A stretch of DNA of 54,732 nucleotides, taken from CAVVYW01 sp963752605. Its GTDB lineage: Bacteria; Actinomycetota; Thermoleophilia; Solirubrobacterales; 70-9. Both the position numbers and the translations under genes were made by a program. Position 1 is the first letter of the stretch; each line of letters starts with the position of its first letter. The notes beneath the pieces were generated by a model. The model did not search any database, was not told the DNA's origin, and saw only the letters and a list, made by a program, of their open reading frames with translations. This document shows, piece after piece, positions 32,930 through 40,908 of the stretch. Where the stretch lies: NCBI GenBank assembly GCA_963752605.1, contig CAVVYW010000008.1, forward strand, positions 1 to 54,732. Reading direction: 5' to 3'.

Positions 32930-33925
32930 ATGGCAGCCGAAGGCAACCGGGGCCGGCTCTGGATCGTGGCGCCCGTCTACTACGACGCCCGCCCGTTCGT
33001 CAGGGTCCGCGCCGAGGTCCGTGGCCTGGTCGACCGCGATCCGGCGCTGAGCGGGCTCGAGCCGCGCTTCGTGGTGCTCGACGACAGCGGTGGCCAGGAC
33101 TCCGAGGTTTCGCTGCTGCGCGAGTTCGATGACGTGCTGGTGATCGAGTCGCCCTTCAACCTCGGGCATCAGCGCGGGCTGGTCTATGCGTTGCGGAAGC
33201 TGGCGCCGGGGCTCGAGAGCGACGACCTCGTGGTCACCATGGACTCCGATGGCGAGGACCGGCCCGAGGATCTGCCGCGCCTGCTCTCACCCCTCACCTC
33301 CTTCGACTCCGGGCCGTCGATCGTCCTGGCGAAGAGGACCCAGAGGCGGATCTCGTTCGGCTTCAAGCTGCTCTACGTCGGCTTCCGGCTGATGTTCCGG
33401 GCGCTGACCGGACGCACGGTCCGCAGCGGCAACTACGCCGCCTTCCGGGGACGGGTGGCGAAGCGGATCCTGCCGCATCCCGCCTTCGACCTCTCCTACT
33501 CGTCCACCTTGCTCAGCCTCGGCCTGCCGCTCGCGTTCGTTCCCTGCGCGCGCGGCGAGCGCTACGAGGGCGACTCGCGGATGGGCCGCGAGCGCCTCTT
33601 CATTCACGGCCTGAGAATGCTGATGCCGTTCGCCGACCGGATCGCGACCCGTGCCCTGATTCTGTTCGCGACCATCGTCGCGGTCTCGTTCGCGCTGATG
33701 CTCGCCGTAGTCGCGGTCAAGGTCTTCACCGACGAGGCGATCCCGGGCTGGGCGACCTTCACCCTGCTCGGCGTCCTCACCCTTTCAGTGGTCGCGCTGG
33801 GAAACTTCGTCACCCTATTCACGGTGTTCTCGCAGTCACGGGCGATTTCGCTCGCGAACCTCGAGCAGGAGGAGGCGGTAAGTGAGCGCGAATCAGCTGG
33901 AATCGCACCTGGAGCGGCAGATTGA
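32930..33925 (+). CDS. GT2 glycosyltransferase with two C-terminal membrane helices
   Basis: 331 residues. The GT-A domain has RFVVLDDSGGQDSEVSLL, NLGHQRGLVYALRKLAPG, LVVTMDSDGEDRPEDLPRLL (metal site DSD) and RSGNYAAFRGRVAKRIL. Two membrane helices follow (about 235-262 and 275-300). This is the layout of DPM1/GtrB-like enzymes that move a sugar from a nucleotide to a polyprenyl phosphate, or of membrane-bound GT2 enzymes. A lipid-linked sugar donor for the outer-face membrane protein at 31059 is a reasonable inference. The gene is divergent from that gene (59-base gap) and its end overlaps the next methyltransferase start. Confidence 0.88.
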   Translation: MAAEGNRGRLWIVAPVYYDARPFVRVRAEVRGLVDRDPALSGLEPRFVVLDDSGGQDSEVSLLREFDDVLVIESPFNLGHQRGLVYALRKLAPGLESDDLVVTMDSDGEDRPEDLPRLLSPLTSFDSGPSIVLAKRTQRRISFGFKLLYVGFRLMFRALTGRTVRSGNYAAFRGRVAKRILPHPAFDLSYSSTLLSLGLPLAFVPCARGERYEGDSRMGRERLFIHGLRMLMPFADRIATRALILFATIVAVSFALMLAVVAVKVFTDEAIPGWATFTLLGVLTLSVVALGNFVTLFTVFSQSRAISLANLEQEEAVSERESAGIAPGAAD

Positions 33926-34607
33926 GTGCTCGAGGCGCTTCTTCTGGCATCGCCTCCGGTGGCGCACCGTCGCCTCGGGGCTGCCGGCCGACCGGCGGTT
34001 CGAGCTGGTCGACGTTGGCGCCGGCGCCGGCATTTTGGGCTCCTTTCTCGCCGCGGACCGCCCGCTTGCCGAGTACAGGTTCGTGGAGCCGATCGACTCC
34101 CTGCAGCGCCGGCTCGAAGCCGAGCACGGGGGGAGGGCGAACGCGATCGGCGAGGCGACCTATCCGAACGCGGATTACGTAACCCTGCTCGACGTGCTCG
34201 AGCACCAAGTCGACGACCACGAGTTCATGCGGGAGCTGCTGGACCGGATGAAGCCCGGCGCCACCCTGATGCTGACTGTCCCGGCGATGCCAGCGCTGTG
34301 GTCGGGTTGGGACGTCGCGCTCGGCCATCACAAGCGGTATACGAAACGGTCGTTGAGGGAGTGCATGCGCGGCCTCCCGGGCGAGGTGGTCGAGCTCAGT
34401 TACCTGTTCCCCGAGATGGTCGCTCCGGCGCTGGCCCGCAAGTGGCTGCGCAGGGATCAATCGGCCGCCCCCGAGAAGGAGACCTTCTTCCCCGACCTGC
34501 CTCGCCCGGTCAATCAGGGTCTGTACCTGCTTGGGTCGGCGTCACTGGCGCTGCGGCGCCTGTGGCCGTTCGGAACCTCGCTGCTAGCCGTGATCCGGCG
34601 GAGTTAG
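33882..34607 (+). CDS. class I SAM-dependent methyltransferase
   Basis: 241 residues, GTG start, overlapping the previous gene by 44 bases. The SAM-binding core reads FELVDVGAGAGILGSFLAAD (motif I), YVTLLDVLEHQVDDHEF (motif IV) and MKPGATLMLTVPAMPALWS, ending with KRYTKRSLRECM, a pattern frequent in methyltransferases of polysaccharide and O-antigen loci. The substrate is unknown; a sugar or lipid-linked intermediate is likely by context. The next gene begins 9 bases downstream, so it belongs to a three-gene run with two GT2 genes. Confidence 0.85.
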   Translation: MSANQLESHLERQIECSRRFFWHRLRWRTVASGLPADRRFELVDVGAGAGILGSFLAADRPLAEYRFVEPIDSLQRRLEAEHGGRANAIGEATYPNADYVTLLDVLEHQVDDHEFMRELLDRMKPGATLMLTVPAMPALWSGWDVALGHHKRYTKRSLRECMRGLPGEVVELSYLFPEMVAPALARKWLRRDQSAAPEKETFFPDLPRPVNQGLYLLGSASLALRRLWPFGTSLLAVIRRS

Positions 34608-34616
34608 CGGCAGAGC

Positions 34617-35576
34617 TTGAGCGGCGCCACCGTGATCGTGCCCACCCAGCGCGGCGCCGGCCGGATCGCTGGCCTGCTGGACTCATTGCGCTTGCAAACG
34701 GCCGAGCACGAGCTGATCGTGGTGGACAACGGCTCCAGCGACGGGACCGCCGACCTGCTCAGGGGCTATCCGGAAGTGGACGTGATCCGGCTCGATCGCA
34801 ACGCGGGCTTCTCGGCCGCGGTCAACCTGGCCGCGCGACGCGCGGCTGGCGATGTCCTCCTGCTCGTCAACGACGACTGTGTCTGCGACCCGCAGTTCGT
34901 CGAGGCGATCACCGCTGCGCTGGACCCGTCCCGGGGGGTGGTGATGGCGGCGGGGGTCATGCGTGACGCGGCCGACGAGGGCCTGATCGACACCGCGGGG
35001 ATGGAGCTCGACCGGACGTTGCTCGTCTTCGACTACCTGAACGGGGAGCCGGTCGAGGTGCTCGATCGCGGCGTCCCGGATCCGATCGGCCCCTCCGGAG
35101 CCGCGGCGGCATTCGACCGGGAGACCTTTCTGGATGCCGGCGGGTTCGACGAGCACCTCTTCGCCTACTGGGAGGACGTGGACCTCGTCCTACGGCTGCG
35201 CCTCGCCGGCGCCAGATGCGCCCTGGCTCCCGGCGCCCGCGGCACCCACTGGCACTCGGCGACCCTCGGCTCCGCGTCGGCGGAGAAGAACTCGCTGGTC
35301 GGCTTCGGCCGGGGATACCTCCTGCGTAAGTGGGGCGTCCTCACCCCGAGCCGTGCTCCGGGGGTGCTCGTGCGCGACGGGGTGATCTGCCTCGGCCAGG
35401 CAGTGATCGACCGCAACTTCAGCGGGCTCACCGGCAGGCTCAGGGGCTGGCGCGCGGCTCGCGAGCGGGAGCCCTTCCCGCGCGATGCGATCGAGGGGAT
35501 GCCCCTTCCCGGCGCTAGGAGAACGCTGGCCCGGCGGCTGCGCCGCCGCCGGAGGCTGCGCCGGCGGACCGCCTAG
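34617..35576 (+). CDS. GT2 glycosyltransferase, rhamnosyltransferase-like
   Basis: 319 residues from TTG 34617, the only start that keeps the GT-A N-terminus (TVIVPTQRGAGRIAGLLDSL). Further motifs: VVDNGSSDGTADLLRGYP, NAGFSAAVNLAARRAAGDVLLLVNDDC (metal site NDD), AAAFDRETFLDAGGFDEHLF and YWEDVDLVLRLRLAG. This is the WcaA/RfbN type of GT2. The C-terminal tail is highly basic (RRLRRRRRLRRR), which may favour membrane surface binding. The last four bases overlap the convergent GT2 gene. It resembles the next GT2 closely enough to suggest that they add related sugars. Confidence 0.88.
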   Translation: MSGATVIVPTQRGAGRIAGLLDSLRLQTAEHELIVVDNGSSDGTADLLRGYPEVDVIRLDRNAGFSAAVNLAARRAAGDVLLLVNDDCVCDPQFVEAITAALDPSRGVVMAAGVMRDAADEGLIDTAGMELDRTLLVFDYLNGEPVEVLDRGVPDPIGPSGAAAAFDRETFLDAGGFDEHLFAYWEDVDLVLRLRLAGARCALAPGARGTHWHSATLGSASAEKNSLVGFGRGYLLRKWGVLTPSRAPGVLVRDGVICLGQAVIDRNFSGLTGRLRGWRAAREREPFPRDAIEGMPLPGARRTLARRLRRRRRLRRRTA

Positions 35577-36463
35577 CTTCCGGTCGCCCGCCGGGTGGCG
35601 ATCCGGCGGGGGGGAGCGGCGATCAGCGAGGCGAGGAGCTTGAGCCCGATGCCGGCGTAGATCAGGCCGTTGTAGAGGGGGTTGTGCAGTGGTGCGTAGT
35701 GCTTGCGGTAGAAGCGGCACATGCCCCGGTGAAAGGCGCGATTGAGCGAGGCGCTCCGAACCCGTCCGCTGGTCCCGCCCTTGACGTGGACGACCGTGGC
35801 CTCGGGCTCGTACCACGTGAACCAACCCGCCTGGCGGAGCCGGTAGCAGAGGTCGAGATCCTCCATGTACATCCAGAACCCCTCGTCGAACAGCCCCACC
35901 GCCTCGAGCGCTTCGCGCCGGATCATCATGCAGGCGCCGTTCACCGCATCCACCGGCCCGCGCTCGACCTCGGGCGCGCGGTAGGCCGCGAGCCTGCCCG
36001 GGGCGCCGGCGCGGCGCCCGATCCCGCTGAAGTGTCCGAGGGCGCTGAGCGGCGTGGGGAACGAGCGCTTCCCGGCGTGATCGAGGCTGCCGTCCTCGAG
36101 CTCCAGGCGGGGTCCGCACATCGCGACCTGCTCGTGGTCCGCAAGCACGCCCAGCATCCGGTCGAGAGCCCCCTCGGTCACCCGGGTATCAGGGTTGAGG
36201 GCTAGCACCGCGGGGGCGGTGCCGACGCGAATCGCCTGGTTGCTGGCGGCGCTGAACCCGGCGTTGGTCCGGTTGACCGTCAGCGAAACCTCGGGGAACT
36301 CGCGGGCGACCATCTCGGCGGTTCCATCTGCTGAAGCGTTGTCGATCACCCTTACCATCGCGGGCACCGACGGTGGGTACCGCCTCAGCGATCTCATGCA
36401 GTCGCGCAGGAGCGCCTCGCAGCGATAGGAGACGATCACCACCTCGAGTTCGCCGGCCGACAA
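35573..36463 (-). CDS. GT2 glycosyltransferase, rhamnosyltransferase-like
   Basis: 296 residues. Motifs are LEVVIVSYRCEALLRDCMRS, VIDNASADGTAEMVAREFP, NAGFSAASNQAIR, VLALNPDTRVTEGALDRML (metal site NPD), GACMMIRREALEAVGLFDEG and WMYMEDLDLCYRLRQAGW. This is the classic WbbL/RfbF-like set. The C-terminus carries a short hydrophobic segment followed by basic residues. It is convergent with the previous GT2 by four bases and starts 14 bases after the stop of the amino-acid transporter ATPase gene, so it may be transcribed from the same upstream promoter even though the function differs. It closes the polysaccharide locus. Confidence 0.9.
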   Translation of the reverse strand: MSAGELEVVIVSYRCEALLRDCMRSLRRYPPSVPAMVRVIDNASADGTAEMVAREFPEVSLTVNRTNAGFSAASNQAIRVGTAPAVLALNPDTRVTEGALDRMLGVLADHEQVAMCGPRLELEDGSLDHAGKRSFPTPLSALGHFSGIGRRAGAPGRLAAYRAPEVERGPVDAVNGACMMIRREALEAVGLFDEGFWMYMEDLDLCYRLRQAGWFTWYEPEATVVHVKGGTSGRVRSASLNRAFHRGMCRFYRKHYAPLHNPLYNGLIYAGIGLKLLASLIAAPPRRIATRRATGS

Positions 36464-36477
36464 CCCCGCCTCGCTTC

Positions 36478-37227
36478 TCAGTGCTCCAGCACCAGCCCGA
36501 GGAAGCGCCGGGTGCGCTCCTCCTTGGGCGCGTCGATCACGTCCTTCGACGGCCCCTCCTCGACGATCACCCCGCCGTCCATGAAGACCGCCCGGTCGCC
36601 GACGTCGCGGGCGAAGCCGATCTCGTGGGTGACGACGATCATCGTCATGCCCTCCTCGGCGAGCTCGCGCATCACGTCAAGGACCTCCTTGATCAGCTCC
36701 GGGTCGAGCGCGCTGGTCACCTCGTCGAAGAGCATGACCTTGGGGTCCATCGCCAGGGCGCGGGCGATCGCCACCCGCTGCTGCTGGCCGCCGGAGAGCC
36801 GGTCCGGGTACTCCTCCAGCTTGTCGGCGAGGCCGACCCGGTTGAGCAGTGCCGCTGCCTTGGTGCGGGCCTCACCCTCCCCGCGCCCCAACACCGTCCG
36901 CTGAGCCATCGAAACGTTCTGGATCGCCGTTTTGTGCGGAAACAGGTTGAACTGCTGGAACACCATGCCGACTCGCTGTCGCACGTAGTCCACGTCGTCC
37001 TGGGCCGGCGTCTCGCCGGTGATCTCCTTCCCCTCCAGGAAGATGCGGCCGCTCTCCGGTGGCTCGAGCAGGTTGATGCAGCGCAGCAGCGTGCTCTTTC
37101 CGGAGCCCGACGGGCCCAGCACGCAGACGACCTCGCCTCCCTTCACCTCGAGGTCGATGCCGCGCAGCACCTTGAGCTCGCCGAAGCTCTTAGTCAACCC
37201 CTCGAGCTTCACCATCTGCTCCGCCAT
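36478..37227 (-). CDS. polar amino-acid ABC transporter ATPase
   Basis: 249 residues. Walker A GPSGSGKST (about 39-47), Q-loop FQQFNLFPH, signature LSGGQQQRVAIARAL, Walker B VMLFDEVTSALDPE, H-loop VVTHEIGFAR: the full set of GlnQ/HisP-type ATPases. It powers uptake of an amino acid, probably glutamate, glutamine or a related compound. The ATG overlaps the permease stop (ATGA). The frame is open far upstream but that stretch is antisense shadow within the permease gene, so ATG 37227 is used. Follows the permease and binding-protein genes as the last gene of the importer. Confidence 0.93.
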   Translation of the reverse strand: MAEQMVKLEGLTKSFGELKVLRGIDLEVKGGEVVCVLGPSGSGKSTLLRCINLLEPPESGRIFLEGKEITGETPAQDDVDYVRQRVGMVFQQFNLFPHKTAIQNVSMAQRTVLGRGEGEARTKAAALLNRVGLADKLEEYPDRLSGGQQQRVAIARALAMDPKVMLFDEVTSALDPELIKEVLDVMRELAEEGMTMIVVTHEIGFARDVGDRAVFMDGGVIVEEGPSKDVIDAPKEERTRRFLGLVLEH

Positions 37228-38030
37228 CAGACGGGTCCCCCGGTCTGCCCGGTGCCGGCGGCACCCGCCGGCGCGGGCTCGGCGGGTGGTCCGGCGCCGG
37301 TACGCGTGTAGCGCTCCTGCTGGCGAGCGATCAGCATGTCGACGAGCCGCGCGAGCGGGATCGTCACCAGCAGGAACAGGATTGCGCCGAGCGTCAAGGC
37401 CGAGCTGTTGAACGTCTCCGACTGGATGTCGCGCCCGACCTGGACGACCTCGGTGAAGCCGATCACGCTGACCAGCGAGGTGTCCTTCATCAGGGCGATG
37501 AAGTCGTTGAGCAGCGGCGGGATCACCTTGCGCACCGCCTGCGGGACGATCACCTGCCTCATCGCCTGCCCGTGGCTCATTCCGAGCGAGCGTGCCGCCT
37601 CCATCTGGCCGTGGGGCACCGCCTCGATCCCGGCGCGGTAGACCTCGGCCATGTAGGCGCCATAGGTGACGGTGATCGCGATGATCCCGTACCAGAAGGG
37701 GTCCGGCTTCCCGAACCACCTCGGGATCCCGATGTCCTGCGGGAGGACATCCTCCGCCGCGAATGCGCCGAGGCTGCCCGAGACCAGCAGCAGCACGAGC
37801 AGCATCGGGATCCCACGGAACGCGTCGATGTAGGCGATCGTCACCCCTCGGACGGGCGCCATCGCCCGGCCGGGAAGCTGCCGGAGCAGCGCCAGGACCA
37901 AGCCCCATGTCAGCGCCAGGGCCCCGCCGATGATCGAGAGCTGGATCGTCTGCCAGAAGCCCTCGATGATGGCGTCGAAGTTGTCCGTCCAGATGCTGAA
38001 GTCGAAGTACTGCTCGAGGATTATGTCCAT
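37227..38030 (-). CDS. polar amino-acid ABC transporter permease
   Basis: 267 residues of the HisMQ/GlnP type. It starts with a short N-terminal helix region and GFWQTIQLSIIGGALALTWG, contains five or six hydrophobic helices, and shows the EAA loop EAARSLGMSHGQAMRQVIVPQA that contacts the ATPase, and LLNDFIALMKDTSLVSVIG. A single permease gene suggests a homodimeric channel. The C-terminus is an Ala/Pro/Gly-rich tail. The stop overlaps the ATPase start. A hairpin terminator or attenuator lies upstream, between it and the binding-protein gene. Confidence 0.93.
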   Translation of the reverse strand: MDIILEQYFDFSIWTDNFDAIIEGFWQTIQLSIIGGALALTWGLVLALLRQLPGRAMAPVRGVTIAYIDAFRGIPMLLVLLLVSGSLGAFAAEDVLPQDIGIPRWFGKPDPFWYGIIAITVTYGAYMAEVYRAGIEAVPHGQMEAARSLGMSHGQAMRQVIVPQAVRKVIPPLLNDFIALMKDTSLVSVIGFTEVVQVGRDIQSETFNSSALTLGAILFLLVTIPLARLVDMLIARQQERYTRTGAGPPAEPAPAGAAGTGQTGGPV

Positions 38031-38085
38031 CTCGCCTCCTGTGGCTGATCTGCTCGGGGCCTTGTGGGCGGATGCAGGCTAAAAG

Positions 38086-38110
38086 AAGGGGCGCCCCGAG
38101 GGCGCCCCTT
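38086..38110 (-). terminator. partial terminator between binding-protein and permease genes
   Basis: AAGGGGCGCC and GGCGCCCCTT form a perfect 10-base stem (11 with the next C-G pair) around a 3-base loop. On the minus strand it is followed by CTTTTA. It stands after the binding-protein gene and before the permease gene, so it can reduce permease and ATPase expression relative to the binding protein. Confidence 0.8.
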
Positions 38111-38135
38111 CCGCACATCCGTATGAGGCGAACGA

Positions 38136-38987
38136 CTACTTGGGCTCGTTCGTCCCGCTGAGGACCTCGTCAGGCACCTCGGTCCCAGGGAAGTACATGT
38201 CGTACAGCTCCTGGATGGTGCCGTCGTCCTTGAGCTCCTTTAGCGCGCCGTTGACGGCTTCGCGGAGCGAGTCGTTGTCCGGCGCGAATGACAGCCCGTA
38301 GAGCTCGCTGGTGACGATCTCCTCGGCGATCTTGATGTCGCCCCCGGCGGTCGACTCCGTCGCGTCCACGGCGACCGGCTGGTCGATGATCACCGCGTCG
38401 ACCTGACCGTTGCGGAGCGCTGTGATCGCGTCCGGCCCCTCGGGGAAGCCGCGGACCTGCGCCGCATCGGTCTCGTCGTTCGCGTAATCCTCGCCGGTCG
38501 TGCCGTCCTGGGCGCCGACGGTCTGGCCGCCGAGGTCGGCCTGGGTGGCGATGTCGGAATCGGTAGCCACCACCAGGGACTGGTTCGCCTGGTAGTACGG
38601 ATCGGAGAAGTCGACGGTCTTCTCACGTTCCGGCGTGATCGTCGACGCGGCCACTGCCATGTCGAACTTGCCCTGGGCGGTGTCGCGGAAGATCGTGTCG
38701 AACGAGGTGTCCTGGTAGGTGACCTCCAGTCCGAGCTTCTCCGCGATGGCGTCCACGACGTCGATGTCGTAGCCGCTGAGGTCGGGCGGCTGGCCGATCT
38801 CGAACGGCGGGAACGGGCTGTCGGTGCCGACCAGGAGCTGTCCGTCCTGAATCAGTCCGAGATCCCCCGACGTGCCGGTGGTGCCGGTGTCGTCGCTGTC
38901 GTCGTCATCATCCCCGCAGCCGACCGCGAAGCCGGCGGTGAGGGCGAGCGCGAGAGCGGCGAGAAGTACAAGCAAGCGCGATCTCAT
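38136..38987 (-). CDS. amino-acid ABC transporter substrate-binding lipoprotein
   Basis: 283 residues. Signal peptide RSRLLVLLAALALALTAGFA with lipobox AVGC, then an Asp/Thr/Gly-rich linker (DDDDDSDDTG). The mature protein is an SBP family 3 protein: LLVGTDSPFPPFEIGQPPDL, YDIDVVDAIAEKLGLEVTYQ, FDMAVAASTITPEREKTVDF (the ligand-contact region) and VDAVIIDQPVAVDA. It captures an amino acid outside the cell and passes it to the permease. The start at 38987 has a purine-rich site (AGGGGAAGGAA) just upstream. A longer in-frame extension to 39086 runs into the cysM promoter region and is rejected. Confidence 0.93.
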   Translation of the reverse strand: MRSRLLVLLAALALALTAGFAVGCGDDDDDSDDTGTTGTSGDLGLIQDGQLLVGTDSPFPPFEIGQPPDLSGYDIDVVDAIAEKLGLEVTYQDTSFDTIFRDTAQGKFDMAVAASTITPEREKTVDFSDPYYQANQSLVVATDSDIATQADLGGQTVGAQDGTTGEDYANDETDAAQVRGFPEGPDAITALRNGQVDAVIIDQPVAVDATESTAGGDIKIAEEIVTSELYGLSFAPDNDSLREAVNGALKELKDDGTIQELYDMYFPGTEVPDEVLSGTNEPK

Positions 38988-39078
38988 CTGTTGGTTCCTT
39001 CCCCTCTGTTTGGAAGATTCAGGCGGAACATACTCGTCTCGCGGGGTGCCCGTGCTCCGCGCCGGGTGGGTGGCCCAA

Positions 39079-39097
39079 TACTTCACTTATTGAAGTA
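39079..39097. promoter_or_regulatory. operator-like inverted repeat upstream of cysM
   Basis: TACTTCA-CTTAT-TGAAGTA, perfect 7-base arms, 17 bases before the cysM ATG. It shares the ATACTT/AAGTA arms and a following AATCC with the repeats before the rhodanese gene (10499-10533). A common regulator, for example an Rrf2-type protein, is likely but unproven. Confidence 0.6.
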
Positions 39098-39113
39098 GAA
39101 TCCCCGTGGGGCT

Positions 39114-40082
39114 ATGACCGAACCGGTTTTGAACCGTCCCTGCGGCGGTCATTTCGAGAACGTGCTCGAGGCGATCGGCAACACGCCGCTCGTCGAGCTG
39201 CCGCGTCTCTCGCCGAAGCCGGGTGTCCGCATCTGGGCGAAGCTCGAGGGCCGCAACCCCACCGGCTCGGTCAAGGACCGCGTGGCCAAGTTCATGATCG
39301 ACGACGCGGAGGAGCAGGGCGCGATCGAGCCGGGCCACACCATCCTCGAGCCGACCTCGGGCAACACCGGCATCTCCCTCGCGATGATCTGCCAGCGCAA
39401 GGGCTACCCGCTGAAGGTGGTCATGCCCGACAACGTCACCGAGGAGCGGACCCAGCTGCTGCGGATGTACGGGGCCGAGATCGTCTACTCGGAGGGAGCG
39501 AAGGGCTCGAACGGCGCGGTGGAGATGTCGCTGGAGATGGCCGAGCGCGATCCCTCCTACTACATGCCCTACCAGTATGGAAACGAGGCGAACCCGCGCG
39601 CCCACTACGAGGGAACGGCCCAGGAGATCCTCGACGAGGAGATCGGGCCGATCTCCGCCTTCGTCGGGGGCCTCGGCACCGGCGGCACCCTGATGGGCGT
39701 CGGCCGCAGGTTCAAGGAGGTCGATCCCGAGACGAAGGTCGTCGCCGCGGAGCCGATGCAGGGTGAGCTGGTCCAGGGCCTGCGCTCCCTCGATGACGGC
39801 TTCATCCCGCCGATCATCGATCTCTCCCTGCTGGACCGGAAGATCATGGTCTCCAACCGGGACGCGATCATCTGGACCCAAAAGCTGCTGAAGGAGGAGG
39901 GGATGTTCGCCGGGGTCTCATCGGGCGCCATCGCCTACGTCGCCGATCGGATCGCGAAGGAGCTGGACGAGGGCAACGTGGTCTTCCTCGTGCCGGACGA
40001 CGGCTGGAAGTACCTCTCCTCGGGCGTCTACACGAAGTCCGTGGACGAGCTCGAGGACATCGACTCCACCGTCTGGTGGTAG
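39114..40082 (+). CDS. cysM: cysteine synthase CysM, O-phosphoserine/CysO-dependent type
   Basis: 322 residues of PLP fold type II. The PLP lysine is K54 in NPTGSVKDR; the phosphate loop follows in GGLGTGGTLMG. It resembles mycobacterial CysM more than CysK: LWAKLE-like start (IWAKLEGRNPTG), YQYGNEANPRAHYEGTAQEI, LRSLDDGFIPPIID and the C-terminal DGWKYLSSGVYTKS. R224 matches the Arg that makes the mycobacterial enzyme prefer O-phosphoserine. That enzyme uses the thiocarboxylate of CysO as sulfur donor. The C-terminal tail (about 10 residues beyond, ending TVWW) is the part that in CysM closes the active site. The gene heads the cysM operon behind the inverted repeat at 39079. Confidence 0.93.
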   Translation: MTEPVLNRPCGGHFENVLEAIGNTPLVELPRLSPKPGVRIWAKLEGRNPTGSVKDRVAKFMIDDAEEQGAIEPGHTILEPTSGNTGISLAMICQRKGYPLKVVMPDNVTEERTQLLRMYGAEIVYSEGAKGSNGAVEMSLEMAERDPSYYMPYQYGNEANPRAHYEGTAQEILDEEIGPISAFVGGLGTGGTLMGVGRRFKEVDPETKVVAAEPMQGELVQGLRSLDDGFIPPIIDLSLLDRKIMVSNRDAIIWTQKLLKEEGMFAGVSSGAIAYVADRIAKELDEGNVVFLVPDDGWKYLSSGVYTKSVDELEDIDSTVWW

Positions 40083-40885
40083 AGCCGCCGGCCGAGGCGG
40101 TCGAGCGGGTCTCGAAGCGGGTCAAGCAGCTCGCGAAGGACTACGAGCCCCCGACCTTCGAAGGGATCCCCACCGCCGACGCTGCGCTCTTCCTCTCCGC
40201 GATCGATCACCAGACTGGCTTCAGGGAGAAGCACGAGGTGGATGGGAAGGGGCCGTACGAGGGGAGCGCCCTGCTGTGGGCGCTTGGACTGCGGGCGGAG
40301 AAGCGCGCTCCCGGCGCCCTCTCCGCTCAGTCGCTCCTGCGCGTGAACCCGGCGGCGATCTCGGCCGTCTTCCGCGTCGGCCAGGACCAGATTCAGGAGC
40401 CGGAGGCGCGGGCGGACCTCTGGGACGACCTCGCCCGCGGGCTGGTCGAGCGCTACGGCGGTGACGCCGGCCAGCTGATCGCGGCGACCGGCGGCCGTCT
40501 CGGTGGGGACGAGGGTCTCCTGAAGCACCTCGGTGGCTTCAAGGCCTTCTCGGACCCGCTCCAGAAGAAGAGCTTCCTGGTCGCGAAGATCTGGGAGCGA
40601 CGCGGCTGGTTCGAGGTCCTGGACCCGGAGAACTGGCAGGTCTGCGCGGACAACGTGCTGATGCGGCTCGCCCTGCGCTCGGGGCTGGTCGAGCAGGGGA
40701 ACGTCGAGGAGGTCCGCGCGGCGACGCGGGACGCCTTCAAGCAGGTGGCGGATTCGGCCGGGATTTCTCCCCCGGTGCTGGACGACCTGCTCTGGGAGAA
40801 GGGCCGCGACGATCCCGATCTGATCGGGGACGACGCCGGCGACCTGCAGGAGCCGCCGCGCAAGCCCGGCGGCTTCTTCTACTGA
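40076..40885 (+). CDS. conserved hypothetical protein in the cysM-mec operon
   Basis: 269 residues, GTG start inside the last codons of cysM, so translation is coupled. It is helical, with conserved-looking stretches ADAALFLSAIDHQTGF, GSALLWALGLRAEKRA, LKHLGGFKAFSDPLQKKSFL, AKIWERRGWFEVLDPENWQ and a last helix PPVLDDLLWEKGRDDPDL. The middle (DPLQKKSFLVAKIWERRG, then ADNVLMRLALRSGLV) faintly recalls helix-hairpin-helix base-excision or queuosine-salvage-like proteins, but I cannot place it. It ends in a Pro/Gly-rich tail. Its position between cysM and the JAMM protease gene suggests a role tied to sulfur-carrier metabolism or simple co-transcription. Confidence 0.7.
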   Translation: MVEPPAEAVERVSKRVKQLAKDYEPPTFEGIPTADAALFLSAIDHQTGFREKHEVDGKGPYEGSALLWALGLRAEKRAPGALSAQSLLRVNPAAISAVFRVGQDQIQEPEARADLWDDLARGLVERYGGDAGQLIAATGGRLGGDEGLLKHLGGFKAFSDPLQKKSFLVAKIWERRGWFEVLDPENWQVCADNVLMRLALRSGLVEQGNVEEVRAATRDAFKQVADSAGISPPVLDDLLWEKGRDDPDLIGDDAGDLQEPPRKPGGFFY

Positions 40886-40908
40886 GACTCTTCTACTAGC
40901 CTCGCTGC

